Positions 27,801 through 38,725 of a DNA stretch of 64,000 nt are shown one piece after another. The position numbers and the translations under genes are program-made. Under the pieces are notes generated by a model. The model was not told the origin of the DNA and searched no databases. It saw nothing but the letters and a program-made list of their open reading frames with translations. The stretch spans positions 1,662,501 to 1,726,500 of the forward strand of contig JABELC010000001.1 in assembly GCA_028455995.1 (NCBI GenBank). The letters are read 5' to 3'. This DNA is from Scleromitrula shiraiana (lineage: Eukaryota > Ascomycota > Leotiomycetes > Helotiales > Sclerotiniaceae). Within the stretch, counting starts at the first letter, position 1; each line of letters starts with the position of its first letter.

Positions 27801-30599
27801 CGTGATCGACTACCAAATGTTTGGGATGATATTACAGCTTGGCAAGATCTGGTTACATGGAGACAACACATTTTTGGCCTTATCAACTCAACATATTTGC
27901 AGCTTCTCCCTCAGCAAAATCAAAATGCTAACGGTGCTTCCTTTGCCTACCGAGGTTATCACGAAACTGCGTGGATCATCAACAGATTTGCTCATGTGGC
28001 GCGCAAGCATCATTTGCCAGAGGTGTGCATAAGTCAACTCAGTCGTATCTACACTCTTCCAAATATTGAAATTCAAGAGGCCTTTCTTAAGCTTAGAGAG
28101 CAAGCAAAATGTCACTACCAAAATCCCAACGAGCTCAACAATGGTTTGGAGGTGATTAACAATACAAATCTCAATTACTTCGGTCCAAATCAGAAAGCCG
28201 AGTTCTATACTTTGAAAGGAATGTTCCAGGAGAAACTAGGATTACGTGAAGAAGCTTCTGAATCTTACGGAATGGCTCTATTCTTCGAGATCAAGCTTCC
28301 CAAAGCCTGGGCAGAATGGGGTTATTACAATGATCGATTGTTCAAAGAAAATCCTACCGATTACAGTTTTGCCAGGAACGCTCTGAGTTGTTATTTGGAA
28401 GCTGCGGGGTTGTTCAAAAACGCAAAATCTCGGAAATTGCTTACAAGAATTCTCTGGCTTCTGAGTCTTGACGATGCAGAAGGTTCACTTTCTGCACAAT
28501 TTGATGAGTTCAAGGGCGACACCCCGATCTGGTATTGGATCACATTTATCCCTCAACTCCTTACTGGCCTAGGGCATAAAGAGGCTGCTAAAGCACATAT
28601 CATATTAGGCAAAATTGCGAAGAATTACCCTCAAGCCTTATTCTTCCAATTGAGGACTAATCGCGAAGATATGCTTGCTATTAAAAAGCAGCAAGAGATC
28701 AAAGACGCCAGAATGAAAGCCAAGAATCAAGCACAGGGCCAAAATCAAGCACCCAATGGCATTTCCAAGACCAATGGCTCACCGAGTCTACAACGTCAAG
28801 AAAAAAGCGCTTCGGCACCAAGGCCTGCTACAGCAAGTGCTGATAATGCTTTGATCAAAACAGAGTCTACGGAAGGCAATGGAAATGCAAATGGAAATGC
28901 AAATGGAGCTCCAGCAGTTGCGCCCCAAGATGGTTCGGCTTTAGAGAACCAAAAGAAACCTCCCTGGGAATATACTGAAGAATTGCTCAGTTTGTTGAAA
29001 ACATCCTTTCCACTTCTGGCACTGTCGATGGAAGCAATGGTCGATTCCATAGCAAAGAATTTCAAATGCCCACCCGATGAAGATGCATACAGACTTATAG
29101 TAGCCTTGCTCAACGATGGCCTTTCTTATGTTAGTCGTATGCCATCCTCTTATGCCCGGGATATGAAACTTCCTGCAGCCACTGAAGCAAACATTACTCG
29201 CTTTGCCGAAACCATCCTTCCTCCTCATATCAGAACCTCCTTCGAAGCGGACTTTGTTACTAACAAACCCACAATGTTTGAATACATTCACAAGCTTCGA
29301 AAGTGGCGAGACAAATTCGAGGAAAAGCTTGATCGTCGAACCTTAACAATGCCGCTGGAGGGTTACAATTCGTATCTCATCGATTTCCGTTTTCAGAAGC
29401 TTGATGAAATAGAGGTTCCTGGCCAATATCTCCTCCACAAAGACAAGAACCAAGATTTCATCAGGATTGAACGATTTATGCCAGACGTCGATCTTGTTCG
29501 TGCAATTGGTGTCTGTCATCGCCGAATTAAGATACGCGGCCACGATGGTAGCCTACATCCTTTTGCCATACAGCATCCTGCTGCAAGGCATTGCAGACGT
29601 GAAGAACGTATTCTACAATTGTTCAGGCATTTCAATGGCAGCTTAAGCAAACGAAAGGAGAGTAGGAGACGGAACCTGAACTTCCATCTACCCTTAATGG
29701 TTCCCCTGGCGCCACATATCAGGATGGTTCAAGATGATTCAACGTACATCTCATTACAGGGCATATATGATGACCACTGCAGAAGAATGGGGGTGTCTAA
29801 GGATGAGCCAGTTGTATTCAATATGGAGAGGATGAAAGCTTTGAATGAGATCAAGGTGAGTTCTGTCCAATCAATACAACACGTCCCGTTCAGATCTGAC
29901 TTCCAACAGCCAAGAACACCCGAGCATTCCGCAACTGCTAGATTAGAGACCTATGGTGCCATTCAAGAGAAATATGTCCCCACTGACATTGCTCTCAAAT
30001 TCTTTACGAAAACATATCCATCATTTACTGAGTTTTGGCTGTTCCGAAGACAATTCTCTTATCAATATGCCGCATTGACTTTCATGACATATATTCTCCA
30101 CATGCACAATCGATACCCACACAAGATCACGATCTCGCGCACTACAGGAAACGTTTGGGGATCCGAATTGATGTCATGTATGGCAGCTGGCAAAGCGTTA
30201 TTCCACAATCCTGAACCTGTTCCTTTCCGCCTTACGCCCAATCTTCAAACCTTAATGGGTCCTCTGGCCACGGAGGGGATTTATAGCTGTGCAATCATGG
30301 CCATTGCACGCTGCCTCACGGAACCCGAATTCGAACTTGAACAACAACTCAGTCTCTTTGTTCGTGATGAGATGATCTTCTGGTTCCAAAGTAGTCACAG
30401 ATCAAATCAACTAGAGGACCACACTCTGAGACAGACTGTTCAATCGAACAGCGAGATGATTGTCAAGAGAGCTTTGAGTCTGGCTCAATCTCCGGCTGGT
30501 GCTCTACCGGCTAATCAAACAGTCATCGATTTGATTGCCAAAGCAGTCAATCCAATGAATCTTGCTCAATGCGATGCTTTATGGATGCCGTATCTATGA
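18846..30599 (+). CDS. tra1: Tra1, SAGA/NuA4 activator-binding scaffold (PIKK-family pseudokinase)
   Basis: This encodes the giant subunit of the SAGA and NuA4 histone acetyltransferase complexes that transcription activators contact (TRRAP in animals). The proposed exons are 18846-18900, 19002-19159, 19209-29855 and 29910-30599, giving 3849 aa; yeast Tra1 is 3744 aa. The first two short exons add the conserved N-terminus and keep frame. The last intron (54 nt, GTGAGT...CTGAC...CAG) is in frame, so the gene could also be read through it as a 3867-aa protein. Most of the chain is HEAT/TPR-like helical repeats, followed by the FAT domain, a PI3K-like domain (from about residue 3500) and a C-terminal FATC ending WMPYL. 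The kinase loop reads MHNRYPHKITIS and lacks the usual catalytic residues, as in all Tra1/TRRAP proteins. A Gly-Asn-Ala repeat (about 28877-28907) marks a variable linker. The neighbour downstream is convergent. Confidence 0.95.
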
Positions 30600-31269
30600 T
30601 GGGGTGTACATGAATTTAGGATGGGGTGATAAATAAGGGAGGGACTGAACATTTCAATATATCTGATATAGTAGATTTAATAATCATTTTTTCTTGCCTT
30701 CATTAGTATCGGGGTTTTATTTATTGCTTAGTTGGGGACTGAGTATGCGCAGCAGGTGGTATAGTCCGTAGGTTAAGGCGTTAATCGCTCTCGTTGATTT
30801 GGGCGAGGCGTTTTATGTTTTCTTGGTTGCGTGGAAGGAGTGGAATGGTCATAAAAGTAAGCTAGCTTATTGGGAAGGAACTTGCTTTGCTTAGTTAGGT
30901 ATGTAGTATATTTGCAGAAACGAAATTTGTATAGATAATGTATGACATTAGTGTCTACTGAATATAACTTTGCGATGGAAGTTCAGGATTTATATCCGTG
31001 GTGTGATTGTAAGTAATTGTATTAAGTATTTGATTTGGAGTAATAACTATTGTGGGTTATTCCAAAACCGAAACGATATATGTTCAAATATTCAAGTTGT
31101 ACCACGAACTGCCTAGGTAGGATTTCTTCAATCATACTAACTAATCTATCCATATATATTCCTCAGATCATAAGTCATAAATATCCAACTCACTGCCTGC
31201 TATAGATTTGTTTCTATAAATCTACAATCATATATATCCAACTTCAAACACGGGTATGCACACACCAAT
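30600..31269. other. Convergent intergenic region
   Basis: This holds the 3' ends of tra1 and of the aminotransferase gene, which point at each other. A sequence near 30750-30800 looks faintly tRNA-like but lacks a proper B box. No gene is seen. Confidence 0.6.
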
Positions 31270-33376
31270 CTAACAAGCCATATTCATACTACTCAAATCC
31301 ACCACACCCTCCCCTCCCATAGCCTCAGCCTCCGCATCATCAGAATCAATATCATCCAAATCCTCCCTGTTTTTAATCAACCAAAAAGCCCTCACACCCT
31401 CCGCAAACCTCCTACTACTCTTCTCAATCTCCTCCTCCTCTACAGCCGCAAAACACAATCTGAAGTATTGCCAGCCCTTCTCTTCTCTGATTTGCGGCGT
31501 GGGGCTAAACATAGCGCCTGGTGCCGTAAGCACAAGATGCGGTTTCATGGTTAGGAGAACCCATAGCTTTCGGGCTAGTTTGGCACCGGATACTTGTTTC
31601 CAGAGTGGATGCGTCTCGAAATGCATTTGGATCCATAGGAACATACCTCCGCGTGGCCAATCGAATGAGTACATTTTTGTTTTCGATATCACGGCCCATT
31701 CGGATTCGGAGGCTTTGATGGGTGTTCCTTGTTTTACGTAGAAGCGGCCTTCTTCCAGGATTGAACACATGCGATTCATGCGTCTCTCGTACATACCGCG
31801 TAAACCCTCTAACCAGCGAACCCAGCCGTCAGTTTGCCAACCTGAGAAGGTAAGTTGGTCGAGCTTGGACTTTTTGCTGAACTCGGCGGAGGCGGCTTGG
31901 GGTCCCATGATTAGTTCGGCAATGAGAGATTGGACAAATCCGGAAGGTTGCTGGGTGGTTAGTTCGGTGATTCGTGTGATTCGCTCGATGATGGCGGGCT
32001 GTGCTGTTATCCAGCCTAGACGACATCCTGGTGCTACAGTTTTGGAGAATGTGTCGAGACGAACTACTCTTCCGTCGTAATCAATGTTAAGGTATGATGG
32101 GACAAGACTGTCTAAGAACGGGTGACCGGTGGAATTCTTAAAAGTATGAACAGGCTCAGGCTTTGGCATGGACTCATTGCGAACCTCTGCTTGAAGGCCT
32201 GTGGCTGATGGGAATTGAAGATACCAATATGGATCATCTTCAATTATCAGTACATCATGTTTGCTACAAATAGCATAAAGTTCTTTGCGTCTTTGAACAG
32301 GAAGAGTTCCACTAGTAGGGTTCTGGCCAATACTATAATTTTATGAGTAACGGAGTTTGGGCAGCCAATATTAAAACGTACGTGACGGTATACAGCAAAT
32401 GAGGTCGCTTCCCTTTTGACTCATCCCAATTCTCAAGTACATCCTCCAAACTACCAGGACCTGTCGCAATCATTCCTAGAGGATCAATCTTGACAGGTAC
32501 GATCTGTACACCTCCTATGAAAATGGTTAGAGTCATAGTAACCTCCACGGACATCATTGATACTGACTCGGTTTCGCTGCTTGAATAGGATTCATAAAGG
32601 CGAACTCCTCACAAAGCATCGCCGGCCTCTCCCGAACCCAATCTCTTTCCTCGCTCCAAGCATCAGTAAACGCTTCAATGACCTTTGAGAACCCATCTGT
32701 GGAACCGCATGTTAAGATGACCTCAGCACCGCCCTTGTATGGTATATTAGGATGTAAATTCTGAAGCGTAAATTGTCGAATATATGAATAAAGAGGCGGG
32801 TACCCCTGGGCAGTCCCATATTGCAAAGCCGTCGTTATATCTATCCTTTGCAAAGGATTAGAAGTTGCGGATGCATGAGGAATCAACAAGTGAGCCGAAG
32901 ATGATGTGCCCGAATCCTTCTCCTTCTTATCAATCGAAGTCACAGCGAGCTTTGGTGCAAGCTCACTCGGGTTGTTTAGTTCATTTGGCGTAGGCTTGAA
33001 TCGTTCCGGTCGTGCAATTTGTGCTTCTAATGTATCGTATGGAAAGAAGGATGCATTGGGGAGACCTGTAATGAATGTTCATTCGACGTTATCATCCGAA
33101 GTGGTAATCTTACAAAGCTGCAACCCCAACTGCAGCAAGATCCCGATGTGGCAAAGAGATAAAAAAAATGTTGCAACGGGTTTTTTGATTGTGCTACGTA
33201 CCACCAGCTAGATTACCGATACCAGGGATTTGGAAAAACTTATATAATTGTTTTACGGAACTTTGTTGTCGTGCGGCGGTGACTCTGGAATAATAATGGC
33301 TGAAATCAAGAGGTGGTTTTGGAGATGATGTAGGTAATATCGCATCAGATTCATCGATATATTCAAAATCGGACAT
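31270..33376 (-). CDS. Aromatic/aminoadipate-type aminotransferase (class I/II, PLP)
   Basis: A PLP-dependent aminotransferase of the Aro8/Aro9 (kynurenine/aminoadipate) group, expected to move amino groups between aromatic amino acids or 2-aminoadipate and 2-oxo acids. The exons on the minus strand are 33376-33202, 33065-32568, 32514-32382 and 32332-31270, giving 622 aa; all junctions keep frame and have good GT/AG ends. The PLP lysine is K366 in DTFSKTVAPGCRLGW. N273 in the GQNPTSG loop and D302/Y304 in IIEDDPYWYL fit the cofactor site. At 622 aa it is longer than yeast Aro8 (500 aa); extra length lies in the N-terminal third (a Lys/Ser-rich insert near residues 80-100) and in an acidic C-terminal tail. 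No targeting signal is evident. The substrate cannot be fixed from sequence. Confidence 0.9.
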
Positions 33377-34601
33377 TTTTGGAAAGATGATTGAAATTTA
33401 AATGAAGAGAAAGATGTGTATAAACAGATTAAAATATAATGATTTGACAGGTAATGAATAAAATCCAATTATTCTATAAAGACAAGAAAGGAAGACCAAA
33501 TATGAAGCTCCAAGTACTATCTATCTATGTAGATATTTACCATACCTCTCTCTCCTCCCCTTCTTAGTTCCTACGGAGATAGTCCCCATAGTACGGAAGT
33601 AAACTATTAAGAATAGTTTCATTGATAAGGAATTAACAAGGATTCAGATCGTGCTGTGCTTTCTTCAACCGCCCCCAACTGATTGTCTTCTCAATCATAT
33701 TTTATTGGATAATCCTACGTTCCTGAGAATCTGGCAAATGCCCAAGTCCTCCTAGAATATTCGGCGCTCGGAATTACAAAGCCGTATGTTCTCGCGTGAG
33801 AGCGCCTAAATTGGTGAACGTGATTTGGATCGTGAATTTGATATGTATATACGTTTATATATTTTTTAGATTTTTGTATGTCATTTACATACAAAACATC
33901 AAAAACTGTCAATGTTTCTTAAGGTTGGATGGAATCTTTGATATAAAATAAACATGTTGGTAATATATGAATATCAATCGTTCTCTGTACGAATTATTGC
34001 AACTGAAGATGAATATGGATGATGAAGCTCTTTCATTTGTAAGCCAACTTGTTCTCACCCTCTTCTTCTTAATCTTTTCTCATCATGTTTTATCACTTAT
34101 CCTTCTCTTGTCCTCTGGTCTTCTGGTCATCCCCATCCCACTTTAGCACTATCATGGAAGTTAATTTTTTGAAGGGTGATTTGCTACTAGTTGTGATCTA
34201 CGATGTGGTCGTTTGGATTTGAAATATAATGGTTATGAGATGTTGTACTATAAGCCTAGAAGACCTCGAGATTGACCTAACTTTTGTACTGTATAACAAT
34301 TTATGACTGTTTTGAGATAGCTTCTGGCTCTTAGAGCGAATCAATTGAGAATGGGGACTATTGTTCATATTATATATGTTTTCTTAACAGAGCTTGTTTA
34401 GATGATAATTGGTCTAATTAGATTCTGCCTCTGGGCATTCGCAGGTTAGAATTTTGAACCCAACAATTGATGAATCTTGATCATACGTTCCTAATATCTA
34501 AATACGAGCAGAATGCTTCTACAGTTCCATCAATTCGTCTCTTCTAGACCTACACATAGAGCTCCTTGATAATGTCTCAACCAGACTGATAATTATCCAA
34601 G
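33377..34601. other. Intergenic region between two minus-strand genes
   Basis: About 1.2 kb holding the promoter side of the aminotransferase and the 3' side of the hydrolase. Only short chance frames are present. A pyrimidine-rich stretch (about 34045-34140) lies near the middle. Confidence 0.6.
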
Positions 34602-35939
34602 CTACGTCTCAACAGAAACACCCCATACATCACCCAAAGCTCTAATAGCTTCCCGATTATACCTCATGCCATTCTCCAAAATATCATCCATCTGCATAAA
34701 TGTATGCGGCATACCTTTCATGCGGATAACTTCTGCCTTCGAGCCAGCAGCATTCATCTTCGCGCCATAAGCCTCTCCCTCATCTCTTAACACATCCATT
34801 TCTGCCGTCATGATCAAAGCTGGTGCCAACCCCTTAAAATTAGTTGCTAGTAAGGGCGAAACTTTAAAATTCTATCATTCTCTCATCAGTTTGGACCAAA
34901 ACTGATAGGAATGTAGAAACTTACATTATAAGTCTCCTCTTTCCTCGGAACACCTAAGAACTTCTCCGCAAAATACACCATTCTCTCCATAGGCAATGGA
35001 ACTGTAAATTCCATCTCTCTATAACTCTTATGCCTCTCCCAGCCCTCCTTCGTCATTTGCTCATCCTTTCCAAATCCGTCCATATCCACCGCCGGTACTC
35101 CCAATAGTTGAAAACTCAATGGCATCCCCTCATCCCTACACACATGGCTAATCACTGCCGCCACTTTGAGTATCAGAATGTCAGTAACCGCCCGCAAATG
35201 AGACAAACGTCATGAGAGTGCAAGATAAAAGTTCACACAAGACGAAAAAAATCCAACATGAAATGCAGCGAAGAAAACGTGAGACCAAAAACGCATCAAA
35301 CTCACACTGACCGCCCGCACTAAGACCCCCCACAGCAAACCTCTCCCTATCCAAATTCCACTTCCTCACCATCCCCTCCGACCCTACCCACCTAAACGCC
35401 TCAATTGAGTCATCCACCGGAACCGGCCACGGATACTCCGGCGCCAACCTATAATCCACATCAAACACCACACAACCCAACGCATTCACCAGCCGTTTAC
35501 AGAACTCAAAATCCGCCTCTAACCCATTAAATACCCAGCCCCCGCCGTGGTAATTAATATACACCGGTCTCTTACTCCCATTATTTCGATGCGGGGAGGG
35601 CTCAAAAATCCTTACTGTGATGCTATTTTTCCGAGTTCCGTCAGCCGTACTGACAGCGGGGGTTACGGAACACTGAATATCGGTGATGGAATGGACGTCG
35701 GGAGCGATGGCGCGGCCGTATGCGATTTGGTATTTTTGGGGGTCGGCTCTAAATGTTTTGATGGGGATTTGATGGGTGGCGAGACGACCGGCAGAGTAGT
35801 GGGCGTGATATTTTGCGAAGATGGGATCGAAGCGAGGGAGAAGATGGGATGGAATGCTATTTATTGGGGGTTGTGAGATGGTGGCGGGCTTGAATTTGAA
35901 ATCGGAATCGGGTGATTGCGATTGTATGTGGGAAGGCAT
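34602..35939 (-). CDS. Alpha/beta hydrolase, HSL-type esterase/lipase
   Basis: A hormone-sensitive-lipase-type carboxylesterase. The minus-strand exons are 35939-35312, 35163-34925 and 34871-34602, giving 378 aa, close to the usual size. The oxyanion-hole motif HGGG is at residues 131-134, DYRLAPE follows at 162-168, the nucleophile is S207 in GLSAG, and the acid and base fit D315 (TAEMDVLRDEG) and H345 (GMPHTF). No signal peptide is visible, so it probably acts inside the cell. The first intron is the weak point. Its acceptor CAAAG and phase are the only fit I found, but the joined product lacks the second Gly usual after GxSAG and is two residues short there, so the true splice site may differ. 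The substrate is unknown. Confidence 0.85.
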
Positions 35940-36532
35940 GAATATCTTGTATGAGACGGATGTTAGAATAAATTATATTTATTTGAAATGGTAATTAAGT
36001 AAAGTATAGTAATTAAAATAAGTACCAGATATAAATACATCTACCTAGGTACTTAAGGGATGGCGGATTTATATTCACTAAATTTCCCCGCACTATGTTT
36101 ATCGTTCGGGTGACCCCACATATCAATATTGTTAGCGCTCCTGCTTGATGCAGACGTCATTCCCGATACGCATCAATGATGCATTAGAATGTTTAAGGTT
36201 ACTTAACGTAACGCGTTGTGAACTTCCCTACGTTTTCAACGAGACTTTTTGCTGTTAGACAGTAAACTACCAGTCAGCTAACCCCTTTCCTTATAAGTGG
36301 GTATATGGATCAGATGTTTGTTGAGTTTGAAATCCTGCTCGGCCATAGCATTATAGCATCCCAATTTACTCTCCATCCTGATCTAATATGGAAAGCTCAT
36401 TCTGGTTGGAAATATCTGTAGTTAAAATGGTGTTGGGGCCTCAGATTCTGTGTAAGTTGAGTTGCAAATCGTAAGGTAACTTCGAATCGCAATACCAAGT
36501 GGCGTTGAAGTTCCTTCCATCTAATAAATGGT
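35940..36532. other. Intergenic region
   Basis: The promoter side of the hydrolase and 3' side of the MORG1-like gene. No coding signal or repeat is seen. Confidence 0.6.
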
Positions 36533-37661
36533 TCATGACGGTCCAAAAACTGTCACTACGCCATCCGTCCCAGCGCAGCACCATTGATCGCCTTTTCCAT
36601 TTTCTTTCCAAGCAACAGCGCTGATGACGTTTGTTCTCTCCTTTTCCTTGCCATCTCTACCAATCTTTTTCTTTCCTTCTACTTTCGAGCCTTCGACCTT
36701 GATTCGTTGGGTCACGTTTCCTGTCAGTGTTTCCCAAACCACTACCTCGCCATCTGGGCCTTTCACATTCTCATTCCCACATGCAACCCATTTCTCGTTT
36801 CCTCCGAAACAACTAATGATTCTGTACTCGTCGTTCTTGAATCCCTCATCTTTATAGCTTTTCAAACACCCCCCACTCTCCCTATCCATTAACCTAACAC
36901 ACCCATCCAAGCTTCCCACAAGTACACCTCTCCCATCCCTAGTTCGCGTCAAACTCGTTATGCTCCCACCAATGACATCCGTCTCCATCTTTCCCATTCT
37001 AATATCATACCACCTAACCCTTCCATCCACACTTCCACTCACAATCTCCCACTCCGCGCTAGCACTCCCATAACCTTCATCCCCACCTTTCCCCGCTAGC
37101 ACAACACTCACACTATCCTTCGCCTCCTCCAACACCATTATCGGCTTCATCCCCCCTGCCTTAACATCCCAAATCCTCACACTCCTATCAAAGCCTCCAC
37201 TCACCAACACACTCTCCGCACTACCCCCAAATACTACACTATTAACTCTCGCCGTATGACCATTATTCCCACCAAATTTCCGAATCGTCTTTGCAGTCTG
37301 TACATCCCACAACAACACACTGCGATCTCCACCACATGATGCAAATGTGGCATTTGTGGAAGCTACTGCAATCGAGAGAACTTCATAGCCGTGCGCGGAA
37401 TATGTTTGGATTAATTGAGTTGGTTTTGGGGGCTGATGAGGAGCGGTAGGGAGAGAAGAGACCGCAGGACGGGAGGGGTTATAGAGTCGGATATTTCGAT
37501 CGGCTGAACCTGTTAAGATGTAGGTTGAAGGGGAAGAAGAGTAGGTTAGAGCATGTACTGGGCCTGTTGTGAAAGTGTTAGATTTGGCTGTAGTAAGATT
37601 AGATATTACACATACCATTTGACCCTAAGAGTTGGGTTAATGGCTTGGAGGGAAATTTCAT
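36533..37661 (-). CDS. MORG1: MORG1/WDR83-like WD40 scaffold protein
   Basis: A WD40 propeller protein of the MAPK-organizer-1 (WDR83) family, known in animals as a scaffold for ERK signalling and as a spliceosome-associated protein. The exons are 37661-37616 and 37563-36533, separated by a 52-nt intron, giving 358 aa; human WDR83 is 315 aa. The short first exon adds a 15-residue N-terminus leading into the first blade, and the junction codon makes NGPVHALTY. The family-typical runs HGYEVL, SCGGDRSVLLWDV, SGGFDRSVRIWDV and SGSVDGRVRWYDIRMG are all present, followed by GSLDGCVRL. The extra length is in loops, one rich in Lys/Glu near the C-terminus. An alternative start inside the intron would lose the conserved N-terminus. 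Confidence 0.9.
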
Positions 37662-38561
37662 CTTGAATTCGAGATTGTCATCGCTCCCAAGTTTACTCTG
37701 GTAAGTGTTGAAAGTTTCGGCAATCACAACATAGCTGCCCTTTGGGTATCTCTTTTCTGGATTTGTGCTTCGGGTTGGCTATTTTTGCCTATCTCGTGAC
37801 GGCTGGTGCACGCCTTCTAGTTTCTAGTTATTTAAGAATGTAAAGTCAATAAAATAAGTCCGGCAGAATAACAAAAGCGGTGAAGCATACACTAATTAAG
37901 CCTGAAGCTTATTAAGCTTCAAGGGTCCAGCGAGCAGAACTAAGTTGCCTTAGTACTCAGGCAACATGTTTATTATAACCTCACCTCCAGGAACCTTGCA
38001 GCCCATTTATGCCAGGACAACTTGCCAGGTAGATCTTCTTTGTACTCTTGTCTTCCCTGACAAGTCCCTAAGTCCCCAAGTTTCAACATGACATTTCATC
38101 CCTATCTAAGCGTTATCTAACCGACAGCTCATCCCAAAACGTCCTGACGTCGGCTAGGTCGATCTCATCTCTAGTAGAAGCTCTGAGCGTAACTTTCCTA
38201 CTAGTAATAGCTCCTAGCACCGGCTGTGGAGTTACCTTAGTCTATTATGACCACGCATCATCAGCCAATCCGAGACATGCTAACCAGATTGCCGAGTGCG
38301 GTAGTGAGTTTAAGTGAGAAGTTCGGCAGTGCTGTGTGGGTTTCGCGGGGGTGATGCTGGGGTAGATTTTTACTAGTTGTTGATCTTAGAGATCATTCTA
38401 GATCAAATTCTAGATCGACATGGGATTTATCCCTGACCAGCGGATAGATGGAGTTTTTAAGTGCCGTGCGGTTGTAGTAGACGAATGGTGGAGTGTTGTA
38501 TGGTTGTTGGAATATCGACTGTGCTTTGGATGTTGTTTTATGACTTGTGAAAATATGGTGG
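37662..38561. other. Upstream region of the MORG1-like gene, border of element C
   Basis: This is the promoter side of the WD40 gene and then non-coding DNA up to the insertion site of copia element C. I see no gene. The target duplication CTTAG of the element is at 38562-38566. Confidence 0.6.
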
Positions 38562-38566
38562 CTTAG

Positions 38567-38725
38567 TGTTGGGATATAGATCACAAGGTAGCACGTGACA
38601 AGCACGTGACCACAGTCGTATATATATACGACTTAACAATCTGTACTATAGTTAGATCAATAATAAGAATATCAAACACAAACTACAGTATCATAATCGT
38701 ACGACTTAACCGAAGTAAAATCACA
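38567..38725 (+). repeat. 5' LTR of copia copy C, least mutated LTR
   Basis: A 159-bp LTR, TGTTGGG...TCACA. It keeps two intact CACGTG motifs (38592-38597 and 38603-38608) within a GCACGTGAC direct repeat, followed by a perfect 20-bp palindrome at 38614-38633. About two dozen differences separate it from its partner LTR; all that I see are transitions. Confidence 0.93.
38592..38633 (+). promoter_or_regulatory. LTR promoter candidate: double CACGTG plus TATATATA palindrome
   Basis: Two CACGTG sites, 11 bp apart start to start, precede a perfect palindrome with a TATATATA centre. CACGTG is the core site of bHLH regulators such as Cbf1 and Pho4, and the TATATATA could act as a TATA box for element transcription. 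The promoter role is inference; the motifs are seen directly and recur, partly mutated, in the other LTRs. Confidence 0.4.

Noticed and set aside
30745..30815. Possible tRNA gene downstream of tra1
   Set aside because: Only a loose A-box-like GTGGTATAGTCCG is seen; there is no GGTTCGAnTCC box and no acceptor stem that I can pair.
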